Assembly: GCF_003967515.1 (NCBI RefSeq)
Contig: NZ_BIFQ01000001.1
Coordinates: 2,418,001 to 2,482,000 of the forward strand
DNA: 64,000 bases
Origin: Dictyobacter aurantiacus
Lineage (GTDB): Bacteria; Chloroflexota; Ktedonobacteria; Ktedonobacterales; Ktedonobacteraceae
Reading direction: 5' to 3'
A model generated the notes under the pieces. That model did not search any database. It was not told where the DNA came from and saw only the letters and a program-made list of their open reading frames with translations. The position numbers and the translations under genes were made by a program. The stretch's first letter is position 1. Every line of letters begins with the position of its first letter. Positions 60,973 through 64,000 of this stretch are shown here, in pieces.

Positions 60973-61485
60973 CTAGTCTTTGTGGACCTCGTCGGGGCCA
61001 TAGGGGACGGAGCTGCGATAGTATGGCTGGTCGTGGCGGCCACGCGCATCCATGCCTTCGAGGATGCCGCTGAGCTCTATCAGGTGGCGCTCGATCTCTT
61101 GCGATTGGCGCTGGAGGATGCGGAGCTGGCCCGCCAGCTCATACACCCGGCGGTTGAGAGATTGGGCGCTGATATCCTCGTCATAGTAGCCGGGCGCCAG
61201 GCTGCCACTCGGACGCGACAGGGCGGTCTCGTCGTTGCGGCCGTCCTGGCTCTGATGGGTATTGAAGGCTGCGGGCGGTTGCTCAATGGGCCGAGGCGTC
61301 GCGTCCGTGGGGGCGACCGCGCTGGGTGAGCCCGCGGCCTGCGCCGCCATCAGTTCGGTCTGGGCCTGACTATTGTTGGGCAATCTGGACCCGCTGCCGC
61401 GCTCGCCGCTGTCCCCACGGGCCAGAAAAAAGGCGAGCAGCAGTGCCGCAATGGCGACAGCGATGAGTCCACCGGTAATCAACAT
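60973..61485 (-). CDS. Small membrane-anchored protein of efflux operon
   Basis: 170 residues with AAAGGAAG before ATG 61485. One N-terminal membrane helix (LITGGLIAVAIAALLLAFFL), then a Ser/Gly/Pro/Ala-rich stretch and a C-terminal coiled coil (RRVYELAGQLRILQRQSQEI, HLIELSGILEGMDA). No family recognised. Third gene of the minus-strand operon with the HlyD-like and MFS proteins; may be an accessory of the pump. Confidence 0.65.
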   Translation of the reverse strand: MLITGGLIAVAIAALLLAFFLARGDSGERGSGSRLPNNSQAQTELMAAQAAGSPSAVAPTDATPRPIEQPPAAFNTHQSQDGRNDETALSRPSGSLAPGYYDEDISAQSLNRRVYELAGQLRILQRQSQEIERHLIELSGILEGMDARGRHDQPYYRSSVPYGPDEVHKD

Positions 61486-61568
61486 GCTTCTTCCTTTCGC
61501 TTCGAATCGAGGGACACCTTCATATCCAAGGTGCCCCTCTCTGACAGGTTTCTTTCCTTCTTGCCCGC

Positions 61569-62252
61569 CTAGTGCACGTGAATGGTGACTTCCGCGCTCA
61601 TCCCAGGCACGACATTGTCGTTCCCGGTGCTATTCAGGCTGATGACGACGGGGATGCGCTGCGATACCTTGGTGAAGTTGCCGCTGGCATTGTCCGAAGA
61701 GGGCAGCAGCGAGAACGAACTGGCGGTCGCCGAGACGATGTTCTGGACGTGGCCCTTATAGGTGGTGCCGCTAAAGGCATCGATGGTCACGTCAACGTCC
61801 TGGTTCACCTTCACGTTGTTGATGGCACCCTCATCGACATAGGCGGTGATCGTCAGGTTGGTGAGATCCGCCACCTGGGCCAGCGCCACGCCGGGGGTCA
61901 CCGTCTGCCCCTGGACCGCCGGGAGTTGGACGATCGTGCCGTCAATGGGGCTGGTGATATCGATATTGCTGCTCTTCGCGCCGCCGGCGGCCGGGGTACC
62001 GCTGCCAGTGGTGGGAGCCACGGCGGTGATGGTGCCGATCGTCTGGCCGGCGGTCACCTTGTCACCCAGCTTGACCGACAACGTGGTCAGCTGGCCCGGC
62101 TGGGGGCTGCTGACGCTCAAGATATGCCCGGTCACCTGGGCATCGTCGGTCTGGTAATTAATGTAGCCATTGTAGAACCAGTAGAAAGCGCCACCGGCGA
62201 TGGCCAGGATGGCGATCATGATTAAAATTGGAACAAAGACCATCCGTCGCAT
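61569..62252 (-). CDS. HlyD/EmrA-like membrane fusion protein
   Basis: 227 residues with GAAGGAG before ATG 62252. Membrane helix (VFVPILIMIAILAIAGGAFY), YQTDDAQVTGHILSVSSPQP (the EmrA-type start), two lipoyl-like halves around a short Gly/Ala linker (LSVKLGDKVTAGQTIGTITA; IDITSPIDGTIVQLPAVQGQ) and the beta barrel. The usual long alpha-helical hairpin is missing. That fits a pump of a cell without a classical outer-membrane TolC partner. It is 97 bp after the MFS gene. Confidence 0.88.
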   Translation of the reverse strand: MRRMVFVPILIMIAILAIAGGAFYWFYNGYINYQTDDAQVTGHILSVSSPQPGQLTTLSVKLGDKVTAGQTIGTITAVAPTTGSGTPAAGGAKSSNIDITSPIDGTIVQLPAVQGQTVTPGVALAQVADLTNLTITAYVDEGAINNVKVNQDVDVTIDAFSGTTYKGHVQNIVSATASSFSLLPSSDNASGNFTKVSQRIPVVISLNSTGNDNVVPGMSAEVTIHVH

Positions 62253-62294
62253 GGTACGTTCACTCCTTCGATCATTCGTATCGATGTATTTTTC

Positions 62295-62315
62295 AATCGG
62301 ACGTGAGGTCCGAAC
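62295..62315 (-). repeat. Short hairpin repeat, fourth copy (reverse)
   Basis: Reverse complement reads GTTCGGACCTCACGTCCGAT; stem CGGAC / GTCCG. It sits in the 97-bp spacer between the MFS and HlyD-like genes. Confidence 0.55.
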
Positions 62316-62349
62316 CTATGGGTTGGACGCGGGGCCGGGCCGATGGGTT

Positions 62350-63981
62350 TTATACGGCCATCATGGCTTCTTCGCGGGCTTTGGCCTCTTCGTCGCTTAA
62401 GGGTTCTTGTTGGATCGGTTGATTTTTTGGATTGCGGCGACCGGAGCCGACAAAGAAGGCCGCGACCACGGCGACCAGTGTCAGCGCCAGGCTGAGCCAG
62501 AAGGCGTCCTGGATGGCCAGGATATAGGACTGCCGCATCAGCAGGCCGCTGATGGTGCTCAGGGCCGTGCCATAGGCCTGGGTCGCCGAAGCCCCATGCG
62601 AGATAAACAGCGCCTGCAGGCGCGGCACCAGTTGTCCCAGCGGGGAGTCCGGCGTGACGCGCTCGGCCAGGTGGGCATAGTGCAGTCTGGTCTGGCTCTG
62701 GACCAGCGTGGCGATGATAGCGACCGCCAGCGAGCTGCCCACAAAGCGCAGGGTGGTGCTGACCGCCGTGGCCTGCGCCAGCTGGCGCGGCCGAATCTGG
62801 GCCAGCGCCGATACCATCAGCGGCTGCAGACACAGGCCGATGCCGAAGCCGCGCAGGATCAAGAGCAGCTGGAACGAGCCAAAGGGAATATAGAGATCTA
62901 AAAAGGCGAAGCGCCACATGGCGATGGCGGTGATGACCAGGCCCGGTATCACCACAGCCCGCACTCCGAAGCGATCCACCAGCCGGCCACCGACCAGCAC
63001 GGCGATCATAGACGCGAACGCCTGCGGCAGCAGCAGCAGTCCGGCCTGGAAGGCGCTCAGCTGGCGCAGATTCTGCAGGTAGACCGGGACCAGGAAGAGT
63101 CCGCCAAACAGGGCGAAGGTGACCAGGATGCTGGCAAAGCTACTGGTCGAGAACGAGCGATCCCTGAACACGCGTATATCCAGCAGCGGCTGCAGCTCTC
63201 GCCGCACGCGGCCCAGCTCGACAAAGATGAATATGACCAGCAGCAGGCCACCCCCGAGCAAGCAGCCCAGCACGGTAGCCGAGGTCCAGCCATCGGTACT
63301 TGCGTCCGAGAGCCCATAGAGCAGCAGGCCCAGCCCGATCGCCGACAGCACGAAACCGGGGATGTCAAAGCTGGTGCGGGCATCGCCGCGTGCCTCGTGG
63401 AGATAGATCGCCGCCAGAATCAGGCCGATAATTCCCAGCGGGACATTGATATAGAAAATCAGCTGCCAGCCGGCGAAGGTGACGATGTAGCCCCCAAGGG
63501 TGGGACCGAAGGCCGGGGCCAGCAGGATCGGGATACCCAGCACGCCCATGGCCGTACCACGCTCCGCCGGTGGGAACTCCATGTAGAGCAGCGTGATGGC
63601 CAACGGCGACAGGAAGGCGCCCGTAAAGCCTTGCAGCAGGCGAAACGTAATCAGCACCGGCAGGCTCCAGGCCAGGCCGCACAGGGCCGAACCCAGCGTA
63701 AAACCCAGCAGCGACAACATATAGAAGCGCTTGATCCCGATGCGGTCCGACAGATAGGCGGTGAGCGGCGTAGCCACACCCTGGGCCAGCGTATAGCCGG
63801 TCAACACCCACTGCACACTATTGAGATCCGAACCAAAGGCACTCTGTAGACGTGGAATGGCGATATTCACGATAGTACTATCGAGAATACTCATAAAGAT
63901 GCCAAAGATCACCACGCATGCCACAATCCACTTATATGGCAATCCCCCGCTCCGTGGCGCGGCAGGTGCAGACATCTGCAT
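62350..63981 (-). CDS. MFS drug efflux transporter, DHA2 family (EmrB/QacA-like)
   Basis: 543 residues with AAGGAG before ATG 63981; complete within the window. Fourteen membrane helices by hydropathy. Motif: ILDSTIVNIAIPRLQSAF in helix 1 (DHA2 signature), WVLTGYTLAQGVATPLTAYL, LSDRIGIKRFYML (motif A), LLQGFTGAFLSPL (motif B) and LGIPILLAPAFGPTLGGYI (motif C, antiporter). It exports toxic compounds using the proton gradient. First gene of the operon with the HlyD-like protein. No regulator is visible before the window ends. Confidence 0.93.
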   Translation of the reverse strand: MQMSAPAAPRSGGLPYKWIVACVVIFGIFMSILDSTIVNIAIPRLQSAFGSDLNSVQWVLTGYTLAQGVATPLTAYLSDRIGIKRFYMLSLLGFTLGSALCGLAWSLPVLITFRLLQGFTGAFLSPLAITLLYMEFPPAERGTAMGVLGIPILLAPAFGPTLGGYIVTFAGWQLIFYINVPLGIIGLILAAIYLHEARGDARTSFDIPGFVLSAIGLGLLLYGLSDASTDGWTSATVLGCLLGGGLLLVIFIFVELGRVRRELQPLLDIRVFRDRSFSTSSFASILVTFALFGGLFLVPVYLQNLRQLSAFQAGLLLLPQAFASMIAVLVGGRLVDRFGVRAVVIPGLVITAIAMWRFAFLDLYIPFGSFQLLLILRGFGIGLCLQPLMVSALAQIRPRQLAQATAVSTTLRFVGSSLAVAIIATLVQSQTRLHYAHLAERVTPDSPLGQLVPRLQALFISHGASATQAYGTALSTISGLLMRQSYILAIQDAFWLSLALTLVAVVAAFFVGSGRRNPKNQPIQQEPLSDEEAKAREEAMMAV

Positions 63982-64000
63982 AGACAGAAACTCCTTATAA

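Noticed and set aside
62222..62917. 231-residue minus-strand frame over the end of the MFS gene
   Set aside because: Out of frame with the MFS protein, Pro/Ala/Arg-rich, no motif; a shadow.

Overview
The window reads as a chromosomal segment of a Ktedonobacteria-like member of the Chloroflexota. This is an inference from gene families and style: a one-piece Ser/Thr kinase with a C-terminal membrane helix, XRE-TPR regulators, many extracytoplasmic lipoprotein-like and glycoside hydrolase genes, standalone 5S rRNA genes, and a very high density of long intergenic hairpins. No 16S or 23S gene is present to confirm it.

Layout. 1-5.7 kb: a TPR protein cut by the window edge, an XRE-TPR regulator, a DUF4397 surface protein, a small lipoprotein and a Ser/Thr kinase. 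5.7-6.5 kb: two very long perfect palindromes, then tRNA-Leu and tRNA-Gly. 6.8-12.3 kb: a protein quality-control block (trigger factor, ClpX, Lon). 12.5-23.2 kb: housekeeping and accessory genes (DUF4870 protein, LarC1-like, alpha-L-rhamnosidase, GlsB-like, sugar isomerase, phosphoesterase, response regulator, PPOX-family protein), with two standalone 5S rRNA genes, tRNA-Lys and a second tRNA-Gly. 23.6-42.4 kb: a 1521-residue GAP1-like protein, MBL hydrolase, PAS-GAF histidine kinase, M20 peptidase, YceI, a GH30 glycosidase, an acyltransferase plus glycosyltransferase pair, a pRiA4b ORF-3-like zinc protein and a methyltransferase. 43.27-59.74 kb: an integrated element. 60.1-64 kb: a secreted protein and a three-gene efflux operon (EmrB-like MFS, HlyD/EmrA-like, small membrane protein).

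The integrated element is bounded by a 40-bp direct repeat matching the 5' half of tRNA-Arg(CCT). It carries a tyrosine integrase at the right end, a primase-polymerase/helicase replication protein, excisionase-like and XRE regulators, and a cargo that looks like defence. The standout cargo gene is a 1219-residue protein joining a TIR domain (with the usual catalytic Glu position filled) to a PD-(D/E)XK nuclease and an N6-adenine methyltransferase of Type IIG/ISP style. A two-gene membrane-protein plus PP2C-phosphatase module, a SLATT/DUF4231-type membrane protein and a DUF559 nuclease sit in the same element. A decayed integrase fragment and tRNA scars just left of the element suggest that this tRNA is a repeated integration site.

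The second unusual layer is structural DNA. Between genes there are about a dozen perfect or nearly perfect palindromes of 45-97 bp. Five of them adjoin a shared GC-rich module, forming a dispersed compound repeat whose hairpin stems differ in sequence but stay fully self-complementary. One 75-bp palindrome contains the -35 box and spacer of a 5S rRNA promoter. A second, smaller hairpin repeat shows compensatory base changes.
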